Assembly (NCBI GenBank): GCA_021464525.1
Contig: JADRCO010000454.1
Coordinates: 1-33,385 of the forward strand
Direction: 5' to 3'
DNA length: 33,385 nt
DNA from: Rhizophagus sp. LPA8_4_AMF
Taxonomy: Eukaryota > Glomeromycota > Glomeromycetes > Glomerales > Glomeraceae
Shown in pieces: positions 10,493 through 21,064 of the stretch (within the stretch, counting starts at the first letter, position 1; every line of letters begins with the position of its first letter). The translations under genes were made by a program, and so were the position numbers. The notes below the pieces were generated by a model. It was not told where the DNA came from, ran no database searches, and saw only the letters and a list, made by a program, of their open reading frames with translations.

Positions 10493-10599
10493 ATATCACT
10501 TATATTTGTCGATTTTAGTTATTTTAAAGTATTTTTTATTTCATTTATTATTTATAGGCTTAGTTTATATAAACGGATTTATCAATTATGTAGGCGATT

Positions 10600-10680
10600 T
10601 TATTTTTCATGGACTTTTATCTACTCTTATAAATAAGAAATATCCGTAAAATTATCAATAAAAAGTCATGGACAATCCTT
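10600..10680. repeat. BTB 3'-flank repeat, copy of the dead locus
   Basis: It matches 4797-4876 through CTACTCTTATAAATAAG and GTAAAATTATCAATAAAAAG. The remaining sequence up to 11230 is AT-rich without a gene. Confidence 0.6.
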
Positions 10681-11239
10681 TAAAAAATTTAAGGACTCTT
10701 TTGTGATCAGTTGATAGCAATGAAAGTTTATAAATACAAAATTTTAAAGATGCGAACAATTTAACGTCTTGTAAATAAAAAAATTCTCTCATGAAACAGT
10801 TTCCGGAAAATTGAAATGTTAAATTAGTGTTTTTAAGTTTATACCAGGACTATAAATCTTATCATTATATACTGTAGGACTCTCATAAATATCTATTAAT
10901 AAGAATGCCTTACACATATAATTTAGTACAGACAGATTTTTTTTGAAATTACTTTTGAGAAAATTTAGTGTATGTTTATAAGAAAAAAAAAATGATTCTT
11001 TTCATGTCAGCAATAAAAATTAATCATGTGAACATATAGTTTAGCTGGTAAAAAATTGATACACTTGCATCTTCTACAGAAATTTTGAGTCATTGCAATT
11101 ATCATAAATTTTATCGTCATTATATTTTATTATTAATCATGATGAATTCAGAAAGGTTTTTATAAGTATATATATACCCTCAAACTTTTTCAAGTTTCTC
11201 AAAATTTCTTTCTCTAAAAATACTTTACAGAATTATATT

Positions 11240-13510
11240 ATGTTCGAATTGAAAGTTTCGTTAAATTGTTTACTCTTAGGAGACACTCACGATAAAATTT
11301 TTATGGTTGACGTTCTTGATTCCAATGATATTACGATTGATGATCTTTCTTATAACGTTAAATATGACAAACTCAAAATTGGACAACTCAAGTTTCTTAT
11401 TTGGAAAAAGAAAAGTAAAATGTTAGACATTAATTATGATGATCTGATCCTTTGGAAGGTTAACATTACAGACGAAGAAGAAAAAAAGCTTGAAGGTGTT
11501 GAGGAAAGCAATATTGAAGCAAAACTTAATGCTAAGAAGTTGATATCTAAAGACAACTTTTATGATAATTTTAAGGATATTAATCAAAATAACATTCACA
11601 TAATCGTACAAGTGCCCACCGCCACTGGTAAGTGTCTCCCAACATTTTACCTCTCGAACAAGAAATTTGCAGTAACAAAATATCAAATTTGATCCGATTC
11701 TTTTCTTTCGCGTTAAAGTGGGTCCTTTCCAGCAAGACGTTCCACAAGGTACAGTATCTCTAGTTAAATGACTTCGAGTATCTATTGGCCTGGAATGATA
11801 TCAAAAAAAAAACTCCTAACAAGTCTCTTGCTTATTATTGATATTTAGGACCTAACTGGAACAATCCTTCTTCCATCTACGAGTGGATGCAACAATTCAA
11901 TTTGAACCCTGGTCGAAACCGAGTAAAGTTTTCCAGCTTTATCATCTCCTTAATAATGTTCTCTGACTAAAATCAAATTGATCTTTTTCAGCTTGTTCAA
12001 TCTTTTGGTATGGACTTTGAATTCCGTGGGTGAGATAATACTATTGACACCTTATGGTATGGAAATAAGATAACAAAACGAAAGGGGATTGTGGACCGAT
12101 TTCCAGTCTGTAATCATGATGACAAAGACAATCATCCAATCCCCGTCTTAGCTGCTGGACCTGGAACTGGAAAGAGTAGATTTCTCGATGAAGTCGAAAG
12201 ATTACTCACGCTTAAAGCTAATAACTCTGACAATGAAGATATCCGTAACACATTCAGTAATCTGGTCGTCATCAACACCACTTATGGGCGTGGATTTCCT
12301 GCTAGTTATTTAGATATAATAATGGGTATTAGAGAAGTTACTACAAAGTAAACAAAAACTGGAAAAAGTAAATTCGCCAACATTAGGCTGCGGTCAGAAG
12401 TATTCAAATAAAATGCGCATTGCAAGAGATAGTTGATCGTTAATAATTTTCTTATTATTAACTATTCAACAATTTCTGCTTTTACTCTGGATACTGCTCT
12501 CCAAGTTGTTTATGCTGATATTATTATACGAAAGAACCAAGAAATAAATTCCAATCCTCTTTTGGTCCTGGTCCTTGGCATTGACGAGTTCAACAAATTG
12601 CACGATATTAACGAAAGTTTTTGTAAGGATCTTATAAAATCCATTGGGGGAGTTTTGTGTAAATCACCTGCAAACATTTTTTTCATTCCTATTCTGGCTG
12701 GAACAATCGAAGGACCTTTGGACCGATATATCACAGATTCTAGGCACAAACCACTTCGACTTCCATTATACCTTCTCAGTGAGGATCATGCAATTGGGAT
12801 TGGTAAAGCTATGAACCTATTTGACGATAATTATATCAAACTCCATCCTTATTTTCGAATCAGTATTGGTGACATTGGAGGACATGCAAGAGCTTTAGAG
12901 AGTTTTTACGACCACTTCAAAGATACAGTAAATAAAAAAGATCCGGAAAATAAAAATCCTAATGTGGTGAATATTGATGTCGTCATGAATTGTGTCAGAA
13001 CTAGAATCTCAGATGAATATGGCTTAGCTAAGTACTCGGAATGGATGGCTGAAGTTCTTGCAAAAGCCATATTGAATCTGCCAGTTTATAAAACTGACAA
13101 AATCAAGCTTGATGATGAATTGACGAGTTACCAAGACCTCAGTTCAATGGGAATAATTAATCTGGTTTTAGCAGAAAAAATGCCCAAAGGAAAAGATGTC
13201 CAAAGTTTATTCTATATTCAAATACCTTACATGTGGGCAAGTATACTTTTTCAACACTCCAGTTATCCTGGAATGGATCATTGCAAACCAATGTTCGATT
13301 ATGATGAGCTGATGTATTGGCAGAATTTTGAGAGGTTTAATGCCAGATTCTGGGCGTTACACCTCAGTCTCTTCCATCTGTTAGGTCATGAGAAAATCAA
13401 TTTTAAAGATCTTCTTTTAGGTGCGAAATTTTCCCATGAATTTCCAAATGGTGAAGTTTTCCTTTCTAAAGACTTCAAAGTTTGTAAATTATGACATCGG
13501 TATCCAGGTA
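11240..13510 (+). pseudogene. Crinkler-type protein: header plus P-loop NTPase, disrupted
   Basis: The N-terminal ubiquitin-like header (about 1-130) has the family landmarks LNCLLLGD, DLILWKVN and an IHIIVQVP end. Small introns follow: 11628-11718, 11749-11848 and 11923-11991, all GT-AG and keeping frame. They lead through SIYEWMQQFNLNPG to a P-loop NTPase with Walker A GPGTGKS (12157-12177) and Walker B LLVLVLGIDEFNKL (about 12560-12600). Further conserved-looking parts follow, such as IPILAGTIEGP and FWALHLSLFHLLGHE. Crinkler proteins are known from oomycetes and fungi as effectors with NTPase and nuclease modules. Stops break the frame: TGA at 12031, TAA at 12349 with an unreadable stretch to about 12432, and TGA at 13492, after which HRYPG and a CAG-GTATTA donor-like site follow. 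An unseen intron could explain the 12349 region. Confidence 0.75.
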
Positions 13511-13640
13511 TTATGTTCTACAGATATTCTTGCAATACAATAGCCATATAAGCACTAACCTGATATAATAAATATCGATAGGTGAAAAAAAGACAACATA
13601 GAAGGTATAAATAGCGATGACTAGAGTTCCAAATATGCAA

Positions 13641-13680
13641 CCTGAAATGACCTGCATTGACCTGCATGGACCTGCATAAT
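13641..13680. repeat. 10-bp tandem repeat (CCTGCATNGA)
   Basis: Four 10-bp units read CCTGAAATGA, CCTGCATTGA, CCTGCATGGA and CCTGCATAAT. Together with a second word run at 13758-13778 (ACCCGACCCGACCC) they bracket an AT-rich piece between the two halves of the Crinkler locus. They may mark a small inserted element. Confidence 0.55.
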
Positions 13681-13757
13681 ATAAAAAATACAATTGAAGG
13701 TATTGTAAAAATTTGAATTGCTGTATAAATAGTACTTTAAAATTAACCCAAAATTTT

Positions 13758-13778
13758 GACCTGACCCGACCCGACCCG
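13758..13778. repeat. ACCCG word run
   Basis: A short GC-rich run of about 21 bp built from CTGACCCGACCCGACCCG, followed by GTTAG. It stands out against the AT-rich background. Related words occur at 21970-22120. Confidence 0.5.
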
Positions 13779-13798
13779 TTAGGAACACTAGCGACAAC

Positions 13799-14731
13799 AT
13801 GAGATATGATGACAAAATGGACACGAAATATATAGATGATGATGACGACATGAAAGATATAGATGATGATGATGACACAAAAGATATGGATAATGACAAT
13901 GACATGAAAGATATAGAAAATGATGATGATGATACGGATGATGATGGCGAAATGGATGCTGATGAAATGGACACAGAAGATAATGATAAAGATGATTACA
14001 CTTATATATGTACCAGACTTGATTATCTGGATACCGAAAATATGAGCTTTATCTACCTTAATGGTGACTGGGCAAGTTTTGATCTTTTCGAGCTTTTTAA
14101 ATATAGTGCTAATGATAAATTATGCTTGGTTCTGAAAGTGAAAACAAATATTGATGCGAATAAACCAATGACCATTAACCAAAAATTATTCAATAAAGAG
14201 TATGAAAAGGTAACACTACTACATCTATATTGGGTATAAATTTGCACCACTTAATTATTTGTTAATTGATCTCTTACATAAGGTCACCAAAGCTATGGAG
14301 CGTGTTCCGGCAGATGAATGGGTTTTACTATTCCTAACAAATGCGAAAGCAAAATCCCTTACTATAAAAAATATGAAAAACAATGCATTAGTAACTGAGA
14401 AAGAGTTTTGAGATTTCTATGGATATACATTTGCTAGCAGAGCGCAATTTATGTCTGATAAGTTTGTTAATTTAGAATTCTCCTATTTTTTTTGAATCAG
14501 CTTATATGTTATATTCTCCGTTATTTTTGCTTAGCAAATGAGAAAATATATATCAATTCGATGGATGAAGATTCGCTTAGGATCTTAGGCTTCAATAAGA
14601 AGGAAAGACATATTATATGTAAAAAACGCCAACAAAAGCCTCTCTTCAATTATGATGATATAAAGAATAGGATTAAAATTAGTAAAAATAAATTTCAAAA
14701 GTTAAAGCGAGATGATAGGATTATTTTTTAA
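13799..14731 (+). pseudogene. Crinkler C-terminal part: acidic repeat, nuclease-like and hairpin-type end
   Basis: The first segment (13799-14209) begins with an Asp-rich repeat. It continues as a nuclease-like region (FIYLNGDWASFDLFELF, KLCLVLKVKTN). A GT-AG intron (14210-14282) follows in phase 0. The next exon (VTKAMERVPADEW, then LLFLTNAKAKS) meets a TGA at 14409-14411, but the frame reopens with DFYGYTFASRAQF. The last piece, to a TAA at 14729-14731, contains YINSMDEDSLRILGF and resembles a helix-hairpin-helix end (a stretch of Asn-Ser then Asp-Glu-Asp). This order fits the C-terminal half of the Crinkler gene just upstream, from which it is separated by about 290 bp of repeat-rich DNA. 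Whether the two were one transcript cannot be told from the sequence. Confidence 0.55.
13832..13939 (+). repeat. Coding minisatellite, 4 x 27 bp
   Basis: Four contiguous 27-bp units (13832, 13859, 13886, 13913) encode the nine-residue pattern (I/M)(D/E)(D/N)D(D/N)D(M/T)KD, the last unit diverging at its end. Unit length is a multiple of three, so copy-number change keeps the frame. A degenerate fifth unit may precede it. Confidence 0.85.
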
Positions 14732-14734
14732 TTT

Positions 14735-15050
14735 TGAAGTCTGTATTCAATAGCAATATTATAGCATGCATAAACAAATGTCCATATAAATTCAAATTAT
14801 TATGTATATTATTTATATATGTATAAAAGTATAATTAAATTGAACCTAATGCTAATTTTTCACTATAACAGATAAATACATTATTTACTTATCCAATTCC
14901 AACACGTATATTACATTATAACACTTAGTGAATAGTAAAAAATACACAGTAGAAATAGTATTATAATTTGATGCGAATATCAAAGTCTAAACTTTTATTA
15001 ATATATATGCCAAATAAGCCATATATAACTGCACTAATGATTTTATGAAT
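14735..15050. other. AT-rich gene-free stretch
   Basis: No frame, hairpin or repeat of note was seen. Confidence 0.5.
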
Positions 15051-15054
15051 AACT

Positions 15055-15210
15055 TCAAAAAATAAAAGTGGCATGATAGAGTAAATCCTTATTTTTTTGC
15101 CAATCAATTAAGTATTCTTTATTTTCTATCCAAATTTTCCAATGACTCCTGTAAGTATCATCACTTCTTTCAGTTTTAGCAGGGTCTTGAAACTTTGTTT
15201 CTATATTGTT
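15055..15210 (-). CDS. Orphan exon-like frame
   Basis: On the minus strand a CTTAG acceptor-like site (15211-15215) is followed by 51 open codons and a TGA at 15055-15057. The composition is complex and protein-like (FQDPAKTERSDDTYRSHW, then KIWIENKEYLIDWQ), unlike the surrounding low-complexity DNA. No upstream exon was identified on the minus strand. It could be the last exon of a lost gene or a transposon fragment; the family is not recognised. Confidence 0.3.
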   Translation of the reverse strand, partial: NNIETKFQDPAKTERSDDTYRSHWKIWIENKEYLIDWQKNKDLLYHATFIF

Positions 15211-15390
15211 CTAAGATATAAAATTTTTTGTTCAAGGATTACTTCCAATAAAATTAGTTTTTTGTTAAATCTCCATTGAGTCTTTTTATCACCAACTTCA
15301 TATTCCTAATATATTCAGATTAGAAAGTTTTATTAGTATATAAGCAATTATTTGTAATATGAGTGACTATAGGTATACTTGCCATCCATT

Positions 15391-15627
15391 TAAATGGGAT
15401 GGGACTCCCATCCCATCCCAAATCCCAAATCCCAATTAAAATCTTAATTCCTTAATTCCGGCCAAAATTAAATAATCGGCATGAAATTTCCATTGTTGGA
15501 AACTCGTGTAACTAAAATTTCGTGATTTCCGAAATTTTCCGGGAGCAAAATTTCCTTTTTTGGAATTTTGTGTGACGTCACGTGACTCCGACGCAAACGG
15601 GATTAAATGGGATGGGATATGGGATTC
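15391..15627. mobile_element. Foldback element with iterated CCCATCCC word
   Basis: The left end holds CTCCCATCCCATCCCAAATC and the right end, read on the minus strand, GAATCCCATATCCCATCCC, so the ends are inverted copies built from a CCCAT word. The interior is richer in G+C than its surroundings and carries the palindromic run TGACGTCACGTGAC, which combines a CRE-type and an E-box-type core. It also contains repeated GGAAATTTT-like words in both directions. No protein is encoded. No target duplication was settled. Confidence 0.6.
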
Positions 15628-15639
15628 TTTAATGTAGAG

Positions 15640-16100
15640 TTCTACATGATTATTTTTCTCTATTTACACAAACTCGGCGAGCATATTTAAATAGGTCTGC
15701 ATGACAGCATTAGCTCTTCATGGCTAATATTACATAATTCCGCCTGGCATTATCAAAAAAGGAAGGATCTACTCGTTATTTCTGTATTGTAGTAAATTAT
15801 GTTCTTTAGGCCGACATTACTATAGTTCTGGCCGGAATTACCAATCACGTGCACTTGAGTCACGATGCGAGTCCATGGAAGATACATGTATAAACTACTA
15901 TTATAAAAATTCACAAGATCTCCGATCATATACTGTAACACTCCATAATACATTTTACAACAAAAAAAACGCGAAAGAATGTGGCATAATAATAATTTAC
16001 ATGAACATAAAGTTGGCGGTAGCATGGTTGAAAGCCGTCTGTCTGGTTAGCTTACTATGGTAAATAGGGGAGCAAGTAGTTTTTTTTAGTTTGTAATTTT
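15640..16100. other. Mixed-composition stretch without clear gene
   Basis: Short overlapping frames exist on both strands but none has family features. The words GGCCGGAATTACCAATCACG and GCCGACATTACTATAGTTCT hint at another repeat element. Nothing firm. Confidence 0.35.
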
Positions 16101-16477
16101 TTGTATCAATGGTTTGTTGCTGTTTACTTTATTACTCTAATAAATTGATTTACAATCTTAGCGTACAAAAAAAAAAAAAAAATCTACACGAACGTAAACT
16201 ATTTAATAAGGTAAATTTGATATATTTAGACACGTTGTTATTTCAAAGTAAAATTGGCAAATTATCGATTCCTTCTTTCGATTTAACCTTTTTTTTTTAT
16301 TATGTTTATATAAATGTTTAGCTGGTACAACTGTTTCCAGGTGATCCATTATGATTTGAAACTTACCTTATTATCGCAAAAAAGTTGATGCTCTGCGTGT
16401 ATTTTGCGTTTCTTTTCATCTATTCTGTCGTACTTAGAATGTAAATTGTGCTATTAATAGTTATGTTTAATATCTAT

Positions 16478-16505
16478 TATTTTATTTTATTTTATTTTAT
16501 TTTTA
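16478..16505. repeat. TTTTA microsatellite
   Basis: About five tandem copies of TTTTA end in a TTTTTAG that also serves as a possible splice acceptor for the exon candidate that follows. Confidence 0.7.
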
Positions 16506-16506
16506 G

Positions 16507-16936
16507 GCATCAACAAATTTTGGTAGAAGATATCGAGAATTGTTTGACATTAATAGTTATTATTTTGTAAGTTATTTTCGTTTATCGAGTCTCAATTATT
16601 TTTATTTCAAAATAAAATTATTATAATTATTATTAATTACAGGTTTTCAGGCAGTTCATCGAACGATTTTCAAAGGTAGTTACTATAATATAGCTTGCTA
16701 GACTTATAACTCGCACAGTAGCGTAGTCAATATTTTCTTTAAAAAAAAAAAAATTATTATAAAAATTGTTGGACAAAATTTCAAAAATTTGATCAGTAAT
16801 TTAAGGTAATTTAACAAATAATGATATTTAATGAAATATTTTAATACTCGTAACTTACTAGTAATTAACAAATTAATATTTGATTCCTTTTTAGAAGCCG
16901 AAAGTATCTAGTCGTGATAAGCCAGTAAATTATTGA
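16507..16936 (+). CDS. Candidate 3' exons of an unrecognised gene
   Basis: Three consecutive phase-0 exons can be read: 16507-16566 (after TTTTTAG, before GTAAGT), 16643-16675 (after AATTACAG, before GTAGTT) and 16895-16936 (after CTTTTTAG, ending in TGA). They encode ASTNFGRRYRELFDINSYYF, VFRQFIERFSK and KPKVSSRDKPVNY, a basic tail. All splice sites are canonical and the first intron is 76 bp, the size of the BTB intron. The upstream exons could not be identified with confidence, and the family is unknown. Short exons can arise by chance, so this remains tentative. Confidence 0.35.
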
Positions 16937-17099
16937 CTTTTAGATAATTTTTGGTGATTACAATATATATGAAGAAGTATAAACCATTTTTTGAGCTGGA
17001 TATGAATTGAATTTCAGAATACTTGTAAGGAATTAATGATACTGGTATATTTTTTTTTTTGAAATTTATATCGGTGAACTTTTTTAGGTTAAATTTTAT

Positions 17100-18120
17100 C
17101 CGCGGATTATTGATCATAGATTCTAATAATCACATCAAGCTCTAGCCCGAATCAGTTTGTGATATTCAAAAAGAGAAACATCCAAGAAGCTATTGATGCG
17201 GTTTAAGCTGTTAATGTCTGGGTTATTCGAGAAATGCAAGTCTTATCGTATTGTATTTAAGATGAGCTTTGTTAGAGAATAAGAAGAATAGATTTACATA
17301 TTCGATATTCAAACTTCTGAGACCGTCAAATTTTCAATGTGCAGCAGCAATATATGTAAGTTAAATATGTTAATATTGTTTGTAAAAAAAGGGTGGAGGT
17401 GAAGTAAACATCAAAAAAAGAAAGAAAGACCAAGCGCGAGAGAGATACTTTATAAAATCAATGCGGTATTATTCTTTAAGATATACAAATGTATTTATGA
17501 TATTGACATATACTTGTTATTTCTCTCTTTTATTATTTAGATTCCGAAAATACTTTACTTTTTGCGTTAATGAAGCTGAAATTTATTCATTAATTCTTTT
17601 TGAGCAATGAGAGATGCATTGGCGACACCAAATGTAATCTTGCAGGAAACACTCTAAACAATTAAGATTTCTGATGGAAAATTTGAGAATTTGATCAAAG
17701 AAGAAATTAAAAATGTACGCTTCAAGGAACAAGTGAAACGCGCTAAAACTTAATCAATGTTATATATCACGTACTGAAATTGTGCAACAAGGTTTAAATT
17801 TATGAGAATTTGATCATTTATACCGACCGACTTGTCAAATGTTTCTACTCTGAGGTGTTTAAATGTACGTTTTGATGCAGAATCCGATCGCAAAAATTTA
17901 CTGAGATCGGAATTGGATAGCTAAGGTATATTATTTTGCGATTGATATTATTGAATCAATATTATTTACTGTAATCTAACTGTTATTCGTGAATTGAATA
18001 GTTTTACATCAAGTCACTTTATACCAAATCGTAACGCTTTAAGAGGATACATAGTGATATGAAAGAAAAAACAATGCATTTCTTGGTATTTCGATCAAGC
18101 ATTTATTTAAACTTATAATC
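17100..18120. other. Degenerate coding-like stretch
   Basis: Several short frames have protein-like composition but are broken by stops, for example FKKRNIQEAIDAV followed by AVNVWVIREMQVLSYC (about 17170-17265), and TIKISDGKFENLIKEE then IKNVRFKEQVKRAKT (about 17655-17750). They lie on the plus strand in differing frames. This looks like one or more decayed genes whose family I cannot name. Confidence 0.3.
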
Positions 18121-18124
18121 AAAA

Positions 18125-18210
18125 TTGGAACGTTTGGAAAACTTGAAACTTTATAATTGTGAAGATATCAACATTAAACTTGTGATAAATCGGTTAGTTT
18201 CTTCGTGATA
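18125..18210 (+). pseudogene. Leucine-rich repeat remnant
   Basis: A short plus-strand frame reads KLERLENLKLYNCEDINIKL before a TGA. The Leu/Asn/Cys spacing is that of a leucine-rich repeat and is common in F-box/LRR proteins. It is isolated, and no F-box was found upstream, so it is taken as a remnant. Confidence 0.35.
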
Positions 18211-18303
18211 ATTATAACATATGTTTATTCTTGAACATTGCCTTGAAACGAAGCAGTAAAATTAATCTATTAATCTTTTTAAGATACTTTTACTAGTATT
18301 TCG

Positions 18304-18500
18304 GATCGACCTTAAGATTTAATTATCGACCTTGTGAATTTGATGAAAACCTTGGAGGAACTAATCTAAAGTTTGTATTTATTTTTTGAATTTTATTAAT
18401 AATATTTTTACGATCTTGATCTTAACTTAATTTCGACCTTGTAGGTTTGATGAAAACCTTGGAGGAGTTTATCTAATATTTGTAAACCATTTTAGTAATT
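18304..18500. repeat. Direct tandem duplication of about 107 bp
   Basis: The segment containing TCGACCTTGTGAATTTGATG at 18326 and the segment containing TCGACCTTGTAGGTTTGATG at 18433 share about 50 strongly similar bases, including GAAAACCTTGGAGGA. Weaker similarity runs before and after. The offset is 107 bp. Confidence 0.75.
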
Positions 18501-18509
18501 TTATTATTT

Positions 18510-19570
18510 GGTTTACTATTTTACTCTTAATTGTAGAAATAAATTGAAAAAAAACTGATTACATATCCTAAATAATGACATATCTTAGAAAGATTATTTA
18601 GCATCATGTATAAAACATATTGGGAATTGAGGGAGTTGGAAATTGATTTTGGTTGAAACCTAATTGAGGTAATAAAAAATTAGAAATTTTTTATTTCTTT
18701 AGTAAATCATTGTGTTAGTATTTAGTGTATCGATAAATTTATAAATTTAATTAACGTAATATTTGCAATGAAAATATTAATATAGGGTGTGATTGCTGTT
18801 ATTTTTACTTAATATTGTATGATGAAAGTTATGATGATTGAAATTTTTCACGTAAGAAGAATAATAATAATTATGTAGATTTCAAACCTCGTATCGACGT
18901 ATCGACTCATTGATGAAGTTCTTCCATAATGAAGTCTTCTTATTTCTTGAAAGTGATTCAAATTTAACATTAAAGAAACTCAGTTTTAGAAAAGATTCTT
19001 GTTAGATTAACCTATATATCGCCATGATGTATGAAATTACCGGACGAGCTATCAACCAGGCGTAATAATATTCGGATAAATAAAAATCACAATAAGATAC
19101 AACATTTTCTATGATACATAGTTTTCGTACGTGCTCTTTTCCGATCCTTACTTTTGAATATGATCTCAGAATATCAATTTTAAATTAACAATTTAATTTA
19201 GATGACTTTATTAGCTGGAAATTTTAATTAACCAGTAGTTTTTCAACCAGATCACGACCTCCTGTTCTCCTCCATTTATGTGACATGTGAAACATGATAA
19301 TATATTGGAAATTAAAACGTTATAGTGAGTGTAATAATTTTATTTAATAACAAAATTGAATATGAATTGAATACAAAATTACAGTATACAAGATTTCTAT
19401 AATTAAAAAAATAAAATAAAATTCTTATTAAATAAAATCATTAAATCTACATTACAATATAAACATACATAATAAAAAAACAAAAATAAAAAATATATAT
19501 ATATATATATAACATATTCCTTTTTTACAAAGAAAATAAAAGATAAAAAAAGACAAAAAATAATAATTAA
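18510..19570. other. Gene-free stretch downstream of the F-box array
   Basis: AT-rich with dense stops. An AT dinucleotide run occurs near 19494-19510. The last 250 bases are the 3' flank of the minus-strand F-box gene. Confidence 0.5.
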
Positions 19571-19574
19571 TAAT

Positions 19575-21064
19575 TTAACTTCCCATTAAATAAGCGACAG
19601 ATTTCTTCTGAATCCATTCAAATTCTTCAAAAATGGCTTCATTTAAATCAGTATCATATTTTTTAACTATTCCTTTCATTTTATATATTTTAATTAAATC
19701 TTCTGTTTGCTTCTGCAATAGTAATTGTAATTCTGCTTCTATATTTGTATAATATTTATCAATCGGAATTGTTTGTAATAGCATAGGATGTCTACCTTTC
19801 CAATTATCAAAAAGTAATTTTAAAGATTCTAATAATTTAAGTGACCAAATAGAAGAGAATTTAAATCTAAACAAACCAATTGGTGAAGATTTAGCCAATA
19901 TCTCAAATAAATCATCCCAATCAGGTTCATTCAATTCATCAGTAAAAATAACTAACCCACTCAAATATTGACATTTAGTTAATAATTCTTCTAATTCCAA
20001 AATATTATTATTATTAAATAATAATTTTAGATATATAAGATTAGGACAATTCTGATAAATTGCTTGAATAAGTCTTCTATTATCATCACCTTCATAAAGT
20101 ATACTAATTTCAGTAAGATGTCCTTTTGTGCTTTCAATTAAACTTGTTAATATTTTAGATGGAATCAATTGAGCTCTTAGAATTTTTAAAAAAGGTAAAG
20201 ATACTTTTTCTAAATTACTCCAATTTGTCACGATTGATATACTAACGCTTATATCTAAACTTATTAAATTTACAAGATGTGAAAGAATCTTTGTAGTAGG
20301 GTTCCAACCAATTCTTAAATATTTGATGGTATCCGCATTCTTAATTAAAGTTTCTTCTAGAGTTCTACGATATGTTTCATTCCTTTTATTCGTAAAACAG
20401 ACAAAATAAACTTCATTTAAATTCTTTTGAGCTTCAATTAATTTAACGATTCCAGAATTATCACTATTATCATATTGCATAATATAAAATTTCAATTTTC
20501 TAATAAATTTACATATTCTAGCCAATCCCTTTAAAATATTTTGATTTGTTTTATCATCACAATGAAGACATTCAAGTTTTGAAAAACACTGTTCAGAGCC
20601 TGAAATACCATGTAATTGATAATAAAAATGTTCTGGAATATCAATATAAACAAATTTTGTGTTTGCATTAACAAATAAATTTAATACTTCTTTTCTTATA
20701 ATAGGTATATCAGATTTATTAATAGCTTTTTTAGAAACGATCATACTCTCTAAAAGAAATAAATCTAAATATCTCCAGAAACTAATATAATTAAATAAAG
20801 GTCGTTTAAATTCTTCAGATAAAATATTAATTCTTTGATTTTTTAAAATATCCCTTGATTCTTCTGATAAATGTGAAAGTACTACATCAAATAATAAAAC
20901 TTTTGCGCTTTCGGTTAACGTATATCTCCCAAGAATTTTCCATAATATTGGTACAGTCATTTCACACCAAATTCTATTAACCAAAAGGCATGAATAAAGG
21001 GATTTTCTATCATCTTTCAATTCATCTATTATTAGGAAGAGTATATCTTTGTTGATTCCTAACA

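Larger units (their letters stand above)
8471..10960. repeat. BTB locus duplication unit, copy B
   Basis: This is the counterpart of 2885-5110, with the same upstream flank, TATA element, gene, intron position and 3' flank. It differs by a 350-bp insertion in the upstream flank and by several indels in the gene that destroy the reading frame. The two copies flank the F-box gene, so the duplicated block is dispersed by about 5.6 kb. Confidence 0.8.

Noticed and set aside
12030..12084. Intron that would remove the TGA at 12031 (GTGAGA donor)
   Set aside because: Available acceptors lack a pyrimidine tract, and the joined frame does not match the P-loop frame.
12510..12749. Minus-strand frame inside the NTPase region
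   Set aside because: It is a shadow of the plus-strand frame that carries Walker motifs.
13621..13974. Ser-rich 117-residue minus-strand frame
   Set aside because: It is the antisense of the Asp-rich minisatellite; GAT/GAC repeats read backwards give Ser/Ile codons.
13492..14411. TGA recoding (readthrough or selenocysteine) in the Crinkler locus
   Set aside because: There is also a TAA at 12349 and a disturbed stretch after it; plain decay explains the locus with fewer assumptions.
15753..16063. Opposed frames of 90 and 62 residues
   Set aside because: They overlap antisense, have no family features, and lie in a stretch that looks like repeat-derived DNA.
16908..17117. 69-residue minus-strand frame
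   Set aside because: Low-complexity Lys/Asn/Ile composition, with no splice signals or homologous pieces in the window; it also runs antisense to the last exon candidate.
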